Below, in pieces: positions 9,190 to 18,064 of a DNA stretch of 64,000 nucleotides. This DNA comes from Mangrovimonas yunxiaonensis (GTDB taxonomy: Bacteria; Bacteroidota; Bacteroidia; Flavobacteriales; Flavobacteriaceae). The translations under genes were made by a program, and so were the position numbers. The notes beneath the pieces were generated by a model. The model saw only the letters and a program-made list of their open reading frames with translations. It was not told the origin of the DNA and did not search any database. Position 1 is the first letter of the stretch. Each line of letters starts with the position of its first letter. The stretch is taken from contig NZ_JPFK01000005.1 in NCBI RefSeq assembly GCF_000733475.1, positions 644,130-708,129 on the forward strand. Reading direction: 5' to 3'.

Positions 9190-10590
9190 ATGTCAGATCA
9201 AGCCAATTCGATTAAACAAAAAGAACTCTTTGGGCATCCAATAGGATTGTATGTTTTATTTTTTACCGAAATGTGGGAACGCTTCTCCTATTACGGAATG
9301 CGAGCCATCCTGGTACTTTATTTGGTGGCGCAAACCACCGATGCCAATGCTGGATTAGGATGGACAAATGCCGAAGCCCTAGCGCTGTACGGTTGGTATA
9401 CCATGTTGGTTTATGTGGCTTCGATACCAGGCGGTTGGATTGCCGATAAGTTTTTAGGACAAAAAAAATCGGTGCTTTATGGCGGAATTTTATTGGTAGC
9501 AGGACACAGCGTTTTGGCCATCGAACAAATGTGGGCGTTTTATACGGGTCTAGGTCTTATTATCGCCGGTGTAGGCATGCTTAAGCCTAACATCTCTACC
9601 ATGGTAGGAGGGCTTTACAAACCGGGCGATATTAGAAGAGATAAAGGATTTACCATTTTCTATATCGGAATTAACGTAGGGGCATTCCTGTCGAGTTTAA
9701 TTGTAGGTTATGTGGGCGAAGTTCACGGCTGGCATTACGGTTTTGGTCTTGCTGGAATTGGTATGGCCTTAGGATTGCTACAATACGTGCTGGGTCAAAA
9801 GCACTTAAAATATGTGGGTAACTTTATAGGAACTTCAGATAACGAAGCAGATAAAGAGGCTGTAAACAGACCACTAACTAAAATTGAAAAAGATAGAATA
9901 GTTGTATTGCTCATTTCTTTCTTATTGGTAATTGTTTTTTGGGGTGCCTTCGAACAAGCAGGTGGTCTTATGAACATTTATGCCATGGATAACACCAACA
10001 GGATGTTAATGGGCTGGGAAGTTCCAGCGTCATGGTTCCAGTCGTTAAATGCCATGTTCATTATATTTTTAGGAACAACTGTAGCAGGATTTTGGGCCAA
10101 AAGAAAATTAAAAGGAAAAGTTTCTACATCCTTGTTTAAAATGATTATAGGTCTAATTATTATGGGAACCGGCTTTTTCTTTATGTCTGCTGCCTCATCG
10201 CAATTAGAGAGTACAGGCTCATCGGCCATGTATTGGTTGGTGTTGGCATATTTATTCCACACCATTGGAGAACTTTGTATCTCGCCAGTAGCCTTATCGT
10301 ATATTACCAAATTAGCCCCATTAAAATACGCCTCGTTAATGATGGGGGTATTTTTTGCTATGACGGGCTTCGGGAACAAACTGGCTGGATTGTTAGGAGA
10401 ATCGGCCTCTGAGTTTGGTGAGTTTACCATTTTTACCGGAATTGCTGTGTTTTGTGTGATTTTCGGGTGTATTGTTATGTTATTTAGAAAGAAACTGGAA
10501 GTTCTTACCCATGGTGTAGAAGATAACGAAAGAGAAATGGCTGAAGAATTGCCTCAAGGCCAGCAACTGGCAGACAACAAACTAAACTAA
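9190..10590 (+). CDS. POT-family proton-dependent peptide transporter
   Basis: A 466-aa multi-pass inner-membrane protein. The POT signature is present at the N-terminus: FFTEMWERFSYYGMR, with the ExxER proton-coupling motif. A second family motif, FYIGINVGAFLSSL, follows near residue 155. It imports di- and tripeptides with protons. It lies 26 bases after the S9 peptidase and 15 bases before a second POT gene, and is of typical length. Confidence 0.93.
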   Translation: MSDQANSIKQKELFGHPIGLYVLFFTEMWERFSYYGMRAILVLYLVAQTTDANAGLGWTNAEALALYGWYTMLVYVASIPGGWIADKFLGQKKSVLYGGILLVAGHSVLAIEQMWAFYTGLGLIIAGVGMLKPNISTMVGGLYKPGDIRRDKGFTIFYIGINVGAFLSSLIVGYVGEVHGWHYGFGLAGIGMALGLLQYVLGQKHLKYVGNFIGTSDNEADKEAVNRPLTKIEKDRIVVLLISFLLVIVFWGAFEQAGGLMNIYAMDNTNRMLMGWEVPASWFQSLNAMFIIFLGTTVAGFWAKRKLKGKVSTSLFKMIIGLIIMGTGFFFMSAASSQLESTGSSAMYWLVLAYLFHTIGELCISPVALSYITKLAPLKYASLMMGVFFAMTGFGNKLAGLLGESASEFGEFTIFTGIAVFCVIFGCIVMLFRKKLEVLTHGVEDNEREMAEELPQGQQLADNKLN

Positions 10591-10605
10591 CCAACAATAC
10601 AAACA

Positions 10606-12390
10606 ATGAATACGGATATTGAAAATTTATTTAAGGATAAAGTAATTGGGCACCCAGCAGCGCTATTCGTGCTGTTTTTTACCGAGATGTGGGAACGCTT
10701 TTCGTTTTATGGGATGCGAATCCTTTTGGTGCTGTTTTTAACGGCACCCATATTAAGCGACAACCCAGGCTGGGAATGGCCACGCGAAAATGCATTAGCC
10801 TTAATAGGAACCTATGCCTCGCTTTTATATTTAACTCCAATTATAGGGGGCTGGGTAGCCGATAAAATTACAGGCTACCGTATGGCTGTGGTTTTAGGTT
10901 GTATTATCATGACCCTAGGGCACGCCGCAATGGCAATAGAGACCACGGTTATGTTTTACGTAGGTTTAGCCTTATTGGTTATTGGTACAGGTTTTTTTAA
11001 GCCGAACATCACGTCAATAATCTCGACCATGTATAAAGGGAAAGAGTCTAAAAAAGACGGCGCTTATACCATATTTTACATGGGGGTAAATGCAGGGGCT
11101 TTCTTTGGAATGATGCTTTGTGGGTATTTGGCAGAAAATTTCGGATGGTCTTGGGGCTTTGGTCTTGCTGGTATCTTCATGCTTTTGGGGATGTTGCAGT
11201 TTTTGTTGGCCGGTAAGTTGTTTGGAAGCGTTGGTGCCAAGCCAAGCAAAATACATGAAGTAGAGCTGCCACAAAACATTAACGAAGAACACCCACAAGA
11301 ACACGAAGAAACTAAAGAAGAAACAAAATTAAACCCTTTTACACTTTTCGATAAGGTATTAATCGTGTTGTCTTCAATAGGGGGACTACTGTATTTGTTT
11401 AATGATCCCTTAGAAAAAATTGGAAACCTAAACATGCTACCGTTCGAAATAGGTGGATTAAGTGGTTCTAATGTAGTGGTATTGGCGGCATTGGCCATGT
11501 TTTTGGTCTTGTTAATTACTAGAATAGCACGGTATATGCCCATTGTAAGAGACCGTATTATAGCGGTGTCGGTTTTTGGGTTGTTCACGGTGTTTTTCTT
11601 TGCTTTTTTCGAGCAGTCGTTAGGATCCATGACCCTTTTTGCCAGAGATTATACCGATAGGTCTTTAGTAGGATCATCGGCCATGGTTTTTAAAATTGTA
11701 GATGCCTTACTAACCACGGTGCCGTTAATTATAATAACGTGGGTTTTATTTCTTTTAGCTAAGAAAACCTTTAACCGAATTGCCTTGTCGAATATTATTT
11801 TAGGTGTAGCTTTTGTTGGTATCTGGGCTTTGGTTATTTACCGTTTGGTAGATAAGTTTTCGCAAGAAGGAAACGAAGTAGATGCCACTTGGTTCGGGAT
11901 TTTAAACTCGTTCTTCATTATTACTTTAGCACCGTTGTTTTCAAGATGGTGGGAAAGCAAATACAACCCTAGTGCGGCCATGAAATACGGAATTGGCCTA
12001 ATACTATTAGGACTAGGTTTTGCCTTCCTTTCTTACGGTACAGGAGACATCCCGCAAGGGGCTAAAACAGCTTCTGTAAGCATGGTATTCTTAATTGTGG
12101 CATATCTGTTTCACACCATGGGCGAATTGTGTATTTCGCCGGTTGGACTCTCATACTTAAGCAAGCTTGTGCCAGCAAGAATGATCGGGTTTATGTTTGG
12201 TGTTTGGTATTTGGCCATAGCCGTAGGCCAAAAAGCCGCAGGAACTATGGGAGGTATGATCGATAAGATTTCTGAAGAGTACTCTTTAAGTACGTTCTTT
12301 TTGATTTTTACACTAATTCCAATAGGTGCAGGTATTGTATCGATAATCCTAAACCCGATACTTAAAAAACTCATGCACGGAATTCGTTAA
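10606..12390 (+). CDS. POT-family peptide transporter, longer paralogue
   Basis: A 594-aa paralogue of the preceding transporter, with the same FFTEMWERFSFYGMR start and FYMGVNAGAFFGMM motif. It is longer because of a hydrophilic, Glu-rich loop (about residues 215-245, with HPQEHEETKEETK) and extra transmembrane helices in the middle, as in POT proteins with 14 helices. It probably differs from its neighbour in peptide specificity. The operon ends at the terminator at 12415-12443. Confidence 0.92.
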   Translation: MNTDIENLFKDKVIGHPAALFVLFFTEMWERFSFYGMRILLVLFLTAPILSDNPGWEWPRENALALIGTYASLLYLTPIIGGWVADKITGYRMAVVLGCIIMTLGHAAMAIETTVMFYVGLALLVIGTGFFKPNITSIISTMYKGKESKKDGAYTIFYMGVNAGAFFGMMLCGYLAENFGWSWGFGLAGIFMLLGMLQFLLAGKLFGSVGAKPSKIHEVELPQNINEEHPQEHEETKEETKLNPFTLFDKVLIVLSSIGGLLYLFNDPLEKIGNLNMLPFEIGGLSGSNVVVLAALAMFLVLLITRIARYMPIVRDRIIAVSVFGLFTVFFFAFFEQSLGSMTLFARDYTDRSLVGSSAMVFKIVDALLTTVPLIIITWVLFLLAKKTFNRIALSNIILGVAFVGIWALVIYRLVDKFSQEGNEVDATWFGILNSFFIITLAPLFSRWWESKYNPSAAMKYGIGLILLGLGFAFLSYGTGDIPQGAKTASVSMVFLIVAYLFHTMGELCISPVGLSYLSKLVPARMIGFMFGVWYLAIAVGQKAAGTMGGMIDKISEEYSLSTFFLIFTLIPIGAGIVSIILNPILKKLMHGIR

Positions 12391-12414
12391 TCGATAAAAC
12401 CGTTAAAATAACAC

Positions 12415-12443
12415 AAAAATGCTCCATTCTTGGAGCATTTTTT
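12415..12443 (+). terminator. intrinsic terminator of the peptide-transport operon
   Basis: Perfect 12-bp stem AAAAATGCTCCA (12415-12426) / TGGAGCATTTTT (12431-12442), 4-base loop and a T-run. The ATG at 12419 lies inside this stem and is not a credible start for the next gene. Confidence 0.88.
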
Positions 12444-12478
12444 GTAAGTTAGGAACCATTTTTGCAACAACTATAATT

Positions 12479-13027
12479 ATGAAAACAAATGTTATAGCCG
12501 TTCTAGCGGTATGCCTTTTTGTGGGCACGTTATCGGCACAGGAAATTAATTGGGTCTCTTTGGAAGAGGCCGTGAAGCTTCAGAAAAAATCACCTAAAAA
12601 AATTATTTTAGATGCGTATACCAAATGGTGCGGACCGTGTAAAATGTTAGATAGAAACACCTTTAGCAATAAAGACGTTATCAATTACATTAACAAGCAC
12701 TACTACGCGGTAAAATTTAATGCCGAAGGCAACGAGGAAGTGCGTTTTAAGGGCAATACATTTACCAACCCGGGTTACGATCCGGCTAAGGCCAACAGGC
12801 GTAATTCGCCCCACCAATTGTCTAGATATTTTAGTATTAGATCATACCCTACATTAGTATTCCTAGACGAACAGGCCAATTTGTTAACCCCGGTAATAGG
12901 CTATAAAACACCACAGCAGTTAGAACTTTATTTAAAACTGTTTAAAGATAACAAGCATGTGGAAATGGATACTCAGGAAAAATTTAATGCCTACTATCAA
13001 GGCTTTACGCCAGAGTTTTCAAATTAA
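12479..13027 (+). CDS. secreted thioredoxin-fold protein
   Basis: A 182-aa protein with a signal peptide (cleavage near LSAQ, residue 20) and a thioredoxin fold with active site WCGPC (Cys51 and Cys54). A later SYPTLVFLD segment contains the cis-Pro of the fold. It would act as a periplasmic thiol-disulfide reductase or chaperone. The start at 12479 is chosen over 12419 because it begins a canonical signal peptide and lies after the upstream terminator. Its partner is not evident from the neighbours. Confidence 0.85.
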   Translation: MKTNVIAVLAVCLFVGTLSAQEINWVSLEEAVKLQKKSPKKIILDAYTKWCGPCKMLDRNTFSNKDVINYINKHYYAVKFNAEGNEEVRFKGNTFTNPGYDPAKANRRNSPHQLSRYFSIRSYPTLVFLDEQANLLTPVIGYKTPQQLELYLKLFKDNKHVEMDTQEKFNAYYQGFTPEFSN

Positions 13028-13031
13028 AAAA

Positions 13032-15074
13032 TTAATAAGAAACAATAAAAGCTCCCTTTTCATAAGTATAATGAAAAGGGAGTTTTTGCATTCTACACGT
13101 GGTTTTCCAACGCGCAACATACGACTTGTAGTTGCTGCCATCCGCGATAATGAGTTCGGGTTGAATAGCGTTGATTAAGCGCGTTAAGTTTATTTTAGGG
13201 GAGTTTCTTAGTAAAATAATATCAGGAGTTAGCGTTTTGGTGTTGTAAATGCCTAAACTATCAACAACAAGTAGAAGTTTGTTGTTTACCACATAAAAGG
13301 ATTTTAAAGAATCGTATGTCGTTTCAGCAACATGAGCCCCAACTTCGTAATTTTTAATTAGGGATAGGGTTTTAGCGTCATCATAAGGCAAATTGTGATC
13401 AATGGCGAGTGTGCCTCCAGCATTGTGCCCAATAATGCTGTGGCGGCTTTTATGAAAAATAACCAAGCTGGTTTTGCTGTGTTTCTTTTTCGTGCCTATA
13501 AACACCAACTGAAATAAAAATACGGTTGCTAGAATTGGGACTACAAACCTAGCCTTATGTTTAGATTGCAGCAGGGACACCCCTAAAATAATCAAGATAT
13601 AAGTGGCCAGTACATGCCATAAATTAAACGGAATGTTGTCAAAAAGAAAAGCCTCTTGCTTGGCTATCCATGCGACTAAACGGTTCATACTGTTTATAAG
13701 AAACGCATAAATTATCGCTAAGAAGGGGAGGTTAACATGCATTAGAGCCAACACCATTAAAAGGATACCCAGGCTTAAAATAGTGCCAAGTACAGGCAAA
13801 ATAACAAGGTTGGAAACAAAGAACAACCCCGGAAACTGATGAAAATAATATAGGGCAATGGGTGCTACGCCAACTTGGGCAGAAAAGGATACCGTGCTAA
13901 TATTCCAAAACAACTTGTCTAAGGCCCATCGGGGTTTGTATAATTGCCGTAGTAAGGGATTGATAGTCACTATGGCAATCACGGCCAGATAGCTCAATTG
14001 AAAGCCCACATGAAATAAAAATAAGGGGTTTATTAGCAGCAATACAAAGGCAGAAATGGCAAGAATGTTTAAGGTGTTTGTAGGCTTTTTTAAGTTTATG
14101 GCAATGGCAACAGCTGTAAACATGGAAACGGCACGAATTACCGAAGCAGAAAGCCCCGCGATAATAGCAAAGCTCCAAAGGCAAACAACTAATAGGCAAA
14201 TTTTTAGGGTGTTGCCGTGTTTTAAGCGTGAAATCGGTCGGAAAAGAACGTTTAAAATAATGAGAATAATACCAACATGTAGCCCCGAAACCGCTAAAAT
14301 ATGCACGGCACCCGCATTGGTGTAATTGCTGTAGATGTCTTGATTAATGGTTTGGCGTTGCCCCAAAATAAGGGCGTTTGTAATGGCCAAAACATCAGGA
14401 TGAAAGTTGTATATGGCCAGTTTGTTGTTAATCTGAGTTCTTATGTTGTAGGCAATACCAGATAGGGTAGATGTTTTTGTGCTTACAGTAAGCAACTCCC
14501 TTGGGTCGCAAAATATTTGATGGTAGATGTAGCGCTTCTTTAAATAAGCACCATAGTCAAACTGATAAGGGTTTAAAGGAGCTGCAATAGGAGCCAGTGC
14601 CGTTTTTGTTGCATATATGCCATCGGTGATTAACGGGTGTTGCAAACTATCCTTTTTAACATTAAGCAGTACATTTCCAGTGACTTTATGGGGGCCAATT
14701 TCAAGAAGTTCAACAACATATTTTTGGTGATAGTTTCCCGGTTTTAAAGACGTTTTCACCTTAAAAATAAGCCGGGTTCTTGCTGCGCTATCTAAATGGA
14801 TGACTTGGGAATAATGGGATTTTAGATTGTTTTCGTGATGTAGGTTAACCGTAGCCATTCCGAGAAAAAAGGTGGTTAAATAGGTTATGACTCCAAACCA
14901 AATGGTCTTTTTTGAAGTGTTTTTGTACATCAAATAAGCGCCTCCTAAAGCAAATAAGGCAATGCCAAGAGCGGTATAAACAACACTGCTTGCAGCGTTT
15001 AAATATACGCCCGCTATAATGCCTAAAAGGAGTGCAAGTGTTAGCTTAACAATAACAAAGTCTAGTAACTTCAT
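13032..15074 (-). CDS. comEC: ComEC/Rec2-family competence channel protein
   Basis: A 680-aa membrane protein. The N-terminal DUF4131-type region (about 1-170) is followed by the Competence domain with many helices (about 225-500; HILAVSGLHVGIIL is the family hallmark near residue 265). ComEC forms the inner-membrane channel for single-stranded DNA in natural transformation. The C-terminal 170 residues occupy the place of the metallo-beta-lactamase-like domain but show no HxHxDH motif, so that domain is degenerate or lost. It lies 33 bases after the NlpC/P60 gene. Confidence 0.88.
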   Translation of the reverse strand: MKLLDFVIVKLTLALLLGIIAGVYLNAASSVVYTALGIALFALGGAYLMYKNTSKKTIWFGVITYLTTFFLGMATVNLHHENNLKSHYSQVIHLDSAARTRLIFKVKTSLKPGNYHQKYVVELLEIGPHKVTGNVLLNVKKDSLQHPLITDGIYATKTALAPIAAPLNPYQFDYGAYLKKRYIYHQIFCDPRELLTVSTKTSTLSGIAYNIRTQINNKLAIYNFHPDVLAITNALILGQRQTINQDIYSNYTNAGAVHILAVSGLHVGIILIILNVLFRPISRLKHGNTLKICLLVVCLWSFAIIAGLSASVIRAVSMFTAVAIAINLKKPTNTLNILAISAFVLLLINPLFLFHVGFQLSYLAVIAIVTINPLLRQLYKPRWALDKLFWNISTVSFSAQVGVAPIALYYFHQFPGLFFVSNLVILPVLGTILSLGILLMVLALMHVNLPFLAIIYAFLINSMNRLVAWIAKQEAFLFDNIPFNLWHVLATYILIILGVSLLQSKHKARFVVPILATVFLFQLVFIGTKKKHSKTSLVIFHKSRHSIIGHNAGGTLAIDHNLPYDDAKTLSLIKNYEVGAHVAETTYDSLKSFYVVNNKLLLVVDSLGIYNTKTLTPDIILLRNSPKINLTRLINAIQPELIIADGSNYKSYVARWKTTCRMQKLPFHYTYEKGAFIVSY
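13052..13087 (+). terminator. terminator of the thioredoxin gene, overlapping comEC 3' end
   Basis: Stem CTCCCTTTTCAT (13052-13063) / ATGAAAAGGGAG (13071-13082), 7-base loop and five T. On the plus strand it follows the thioredoxin stop by 25 bases. The same bases encode the last residues of comEC (Y-E-K-G-A-F) on the minus strand. Confidence 0.75.
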
Positions 15075-15107
15075 AGTGTAAGTTACTAAAAATAAGCGAG
15101 ATATGTT

Positions 15108-15662
15108 TTAGAGGACCCGTCTGGCTTGTACGAAGGCGAAATACCAATATTTTTCCGAAAGCTTAGAGGTGATTACCCCACGGCTGGTCGTCGAATGGAT
15201 GAACTCCACATGGCCAGGGCGCGAAGCGGTAACTAGGCCTACGTGGTTTATCTGGCGGCTGTTCTTTTTTGTGGCAAAAAACAATAAATCCCCCTTTTGA
15301 ACCTCTTTTAGGGCAATCCAATCACCATGGGAAGATAAACTAGAGGTCGACCTAGGAAGCAAAATGTTTTCACGTTTAAAAGCCGTGGTAATCAATCCAG
15401 AGCAATCTATACCACGCTTGGTGTCACCACCGTATTTGTATTTTACACCATTGTAGGTTTGTGCTTCAGAGATGATGCTATTCACGGTCTTGCTGTTGTA
15501 GGGGGCTGCCGGAATAGCTGCTGTTTTTTCAGGCGTTGTGGCTACTTGGGGCGTTGTTGGCGTTGGTCGATCGCTGCGTTTGGTAACGACTTTAGTGCCC
15601 TTGGTAGATTTACAGGATGAAAATAATAAGATTAAAGTAAGTATGAGAATTTGTTTTTTCAT
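15108..15662 (-). CDS. NlpC/P60 (C40) family lipoprotein peptidase
   Basis: A 184-aa lipoprotein with lipobox FSSC (Cys17), a Pro/Thr-rich linker (about 30-60) and a C-terminal NlpC/P60 domain. Catalytic Cys87 sits in GIDCSGL, His140 in INHVGLV, and a third polar residue, His156, in FIHSTTS. Family members cut the peptide stems of peptidoglycan. The start overlaps the lpxB stop by four bases (ATGA), so translation is probably coupled. Confidence 0.9.
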   Translation of the reverse strand: MKKQILILTLILLFSSCKSTKGTKVVTKRSDRPTPTTPQVATTPEKTAAIPAAPYNSKTVNSIISEAQTYNGVKYKYGGDTKRGIDCSGLITTAFKRENILLPRSTSSLSSHGDWIALKEVQKGDLLFFATKKNSRQINHVGLVTASRPGHVEFIHSTTSRGVITSKLSEKYWYFAFVQARRVL

Positions 15663-16783
15663 GGGGTATTGGCAATCGTATCGTAAATTAAAGTTGCGGT
15701 TTTCTTACTGGCGCCTTTACCGCCAAGTTTGGCTTCCAGATCGTAATAGGCCATAAAAAGCTCGGTGCGTTTTTCTTGATCGAGAATAAGAGCCAGTTCT
15801 TGTTTTAGGCGGCGTTTGTTAAAGTCGCCTTGAATTAACTCCACAACCACCTCCCGATCCATAATTAAATTAACTAATGAAATGTACTTAATGTGCTTAA
15901 CAAGACGTTTCCCAATTTGGTAAGACAGCCAGCTGCCTTTGTAGCAAACCACTTCGGGAACTTTAAACAAAGCCGTTTCTAGGGTAGCCGTTCCAGAGGT
16001 AACCAAGGCCGCTGTAGAAACACTTAAAAGGTCGTAGGTCTTGTTCGATACAAAATGAACTTGATCGCTTTTAATAAACGGTTTGTAAAACTCATAATCC
16101 TGGCTGGGAGCTCCGGCAATAACAAACTGATAGTTTGGGAAATATTGCGGCATCTCCAACATAACCGAGAGCATTTTTTTTATCTCTTGCTTTCGGCTGC
16201 CAGGTAAAATGGCAATAATAGGCTTTTCGTTAAGTTCGTGGTCTGCCCTAAATTCGTATTCATCTACCTGTACCCGGTTGGCAATAGCATCGATTAGTGG
16301 GTGGCCCACAAAATGAACAGGGTAGTGGTGTTTTGTCTCATAAAAATCCTTTTCAAAAGGAAGAATAACATACATCTTGTCAACGTCCCGTTTTATGGCT
16401 TTTATCCTGCTTTCTTTCCAGGCCCAAATTTGTGGGGAAATGTAGTAGTGAGTCTTATAGCCTTGGACTTTGGCCCATTTGGCAATTCTTAGGTTAAACC
16501 CCGGGTAATCAATAAAAATAATAACATCGGGTTGGTATGCAGCAATATCTTTTTTACAAAACGACAGGTTTTTAGCAATGGTTTTAAGGTTTAGTAAAAC
16601 CTCTACAAACCCCATAAAGGCAAGATCCTTATAGTGCTTTATAAGGCTGTTGCTAACCTGGCGCATTAAATCGCCGCCCCAAAACCTAAATTCGGCATTT
16701 ACATCCTGCCTTAGTAGCGCTTTCATTAAGTTGGCGCCGTGTAAGTCTCCAGAGGCTTCTCCTGCAATAATGTAATATTTCAT
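15659..16783 (-). CDS. lpxB: lipid-A-disaccharide synthase
   Basis: A 374-aa glycosyltransferase of family GT19. The conserved N-terminal IAGEASGDLHGANL (residues 6-19) and the central LPGSRKQEI are visible. It joins UDP-2,3-diacylglucosamine and lipid X to make the lipid A disaccharide at the inner face of the cytoplasmic membrane. It is of standard length. In Bacteroidota lpxB often travels with surE, as it does here. Confidence 0.95.
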   Translation of the reverse strand: MKYYIIAGEASGDLHGANLMKALLRQDVNAEFRFWGGDLMRQVSNSLIKHYKDLAFMGFVEVLLNLKTIAKNLSFCKKDIAAYQPDVIIFIDYPGFNLRIAKWAKVQGYKTHYYISPQIWAWKESRIKAIKRDVDKMYVILPFEKDFYETKHHYPVHFVGHPLIDAIANRVQVDEYEFRADHELNEKPIIAILPGSRKQEIKKMLSVMLEMPQYFPNYQFVIAGAPSQDYEFYKPFIKSDQVHFVSNKTYDLLSVSTAALVTSGTATLETALFKVPEVVCYKGSWLSYQIGKRLVKHIKYISLVNLIMDREVVVELIQGDFNKRRLKQELALILDQEKRTELFMAYYDLEAKLGGKGASKKTATLIYDTIANTP

Positions 16784-16798
16784 TAATTAAAAATAGGG

Positions 16799-17083
16799 TT
16801 AAAAAAACTTAATGGCCAATGTTAATAGGGCTGCAAAAAGTGTAGCCAGTAACACGCCACGTGCACGGTACTCGTGTTTTTTTCTTAAAAATAAGAAAAA
16901 TACCAAAAGGTTTATAGCGGCTCCAAAACTAATAAGCTGCCCAAGATTGCCATGCACCGAAGCGGCTTTAATGTTGTTGAAAACCGAGCCGTTGTTGTTG
17001 TACAACAAGGCAGCGATAAATAGCCCGACAGCATTTGCTGCCAAACCAATAATAAAGCCTATGAATACTTCTTTTTTAGTCAT
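16799..17083 (-). CDS. small membrane protein between surE and lpxB
   Basis: A 94-aa protein with three predicted membrane segments (about 8-26, 47-64 and 75-92). It overlaps the end of surE by eight bases and precedes lpxB by 15, so it is part of the same transcript. Proteins of this size occur at this place in related flavobacteria. The function is unknown to me. Confidence 0.75.
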   Translation of the reverse strand: MTKKEVFIGFIIGLAANAVGLFIAALLYNNNGSVFNNIKAASVHGNLGQLISFGAAINLLVFFLFLRKKHEYRARGVLLATLFAALLTLAIKFF

Positions 17084-17852
17084 TAAAATCCCAAGAGTTT
17101 AAAGTTTGTATGCTGTGGTGTGCTGTAAGGTCAAACTGTACCGGAACTATAGAAATGTAATTGTTTTCCAAGGCCCATTCATCGGTGTCCTGCCCATTGT
17201 CTTGGTTTACAAAGGTTCCAGTAAGCCAATAGTAATCCTTGCCATGAGGGGTTTGGCGTTTGTCGAACTCCTCAATCCAATTGGCTTTGGCTTGGCGGCA
17301 AATTCTTATGCCTTTAATGTCCTTTTGTGGAACGTCTGGAAAATTAACGTTTAAAACAACATCCTTAGGAATGCCTTCTGCCAATGCTTTTGCAACAATT
17401 TGTTTGGCATAGTGCTTGGCTGCATCAAAATTGGCGTTGTAGTTGTAGTTGCAAAGCGAAAAGCCAATGGCAGGAATCCCTTCAATGCCAGCTTCTAAGG
17501 CAGCACTCATAGTGCCAGAATAGATAACGTTTATCGATGAGTTGGCGCCGTGGTTAATACCCGATACGCAAATGTCGGGTTGCCGATCCATAATCTCTCT
17601 AACGGCCAGTTTAACGCAATCGGCGGGTGTGCCAGAACAGCTGTATTCGGGTTGGTCGCCTTGGTCTATGGTGACGCGATCAAGGTGCAAGGTCGAATTA
17701 ACGGTAATGGCATGGCCCATGCCGCTTTGTGGGCTGTCTGGCGCGACAACCACAACATCGCCAAGCGTTTTCATGGCTTCGATTAATGCTCGAATACCAG
17801 GCGCTGTAATACCATCGTCATTGGTGACTAAAATAAGCGGTTTTTTAGACAT
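17076..17852 (-). CDS. surE: 5'/3'-nucleotidase SurE
   Basis: A 258-aa SurE protein. The metal-binding TNDDG (residues 10-14), the Ser in PDSPQSGMGH and the Asn in SGINHGAN are all present in order. It dephosphorylates nucleoside monophosphates and is linked to stationary-phase survival. It heads the minus-strand run surE / membrane protein / lpxB / NlpC-P60 / comEC and diverges from the processing protease across a 212-base gap. Confidence 0.95.
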   Translation of the reverse strand: MSKKPLILVTNDDGITAPGIRALIEAMKTLGDVVVVAPDSPQSGMGHAITVNSTLHLDRVTIDQGDQPEYSCSGTPADCVKLAVREIMDRQPDICVSGINHGANSSINVIYSGTMSAALEAGIEGIPAIGFSLCNYNYNANFDAAKHYAKQIVAKALAEGIPKDVVLNVNFPDVPQKDIKGIRICRQAKANWIEEFDKRQTPHGKDYYWLTGTFVNQDNGQDTDEWALENNYISIVPVQFDLTAHHSIQTLNSWDFND

Positions 17853-18064
17853 TTTTAGGTGGTGTTTTTATGTAGGCTAAAATACATAAAATCTGATGTA
17901 AAGCATGAAATTATCCCGTTTAACAAAAAATTAGCGCCAATACATTTTATTGGCATGGTTTTTTCCTTTAAATTAGTGTTTCTTAAAAATGTTTAAAAAA
18001 AGAGGGTCGTGTCTTTATAGTGCCCAAAATGCTAAGTAGGTTTAAAAAAATGATGATAAGATTT

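Noticed and set aside
11076..11630. 184-codon open frame on the minus strand inside the second POT transporter gene
   Set aside because: It lies fully antisense to a well-supported transporter, has no recognisable domain, and its composition follows the complementary strand. The same holds for 9978-10430 and many shorter frames.
12419..12478. Upstream ATG as start of the thioredoxin-like gene
   Set aside because: This ATG lies within the stem of the transport-operon terminator; ATG 12479 begins a canonical signal peptide.
17936..17954. Hairpin GCCAATA/TATTGGC between surE and the processing protease, as a terminator
   Set aside because: It lies between divergent genes, where no transcript should end, and its T-run is offset. 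It could be a regulator site, but nothing else supports that.
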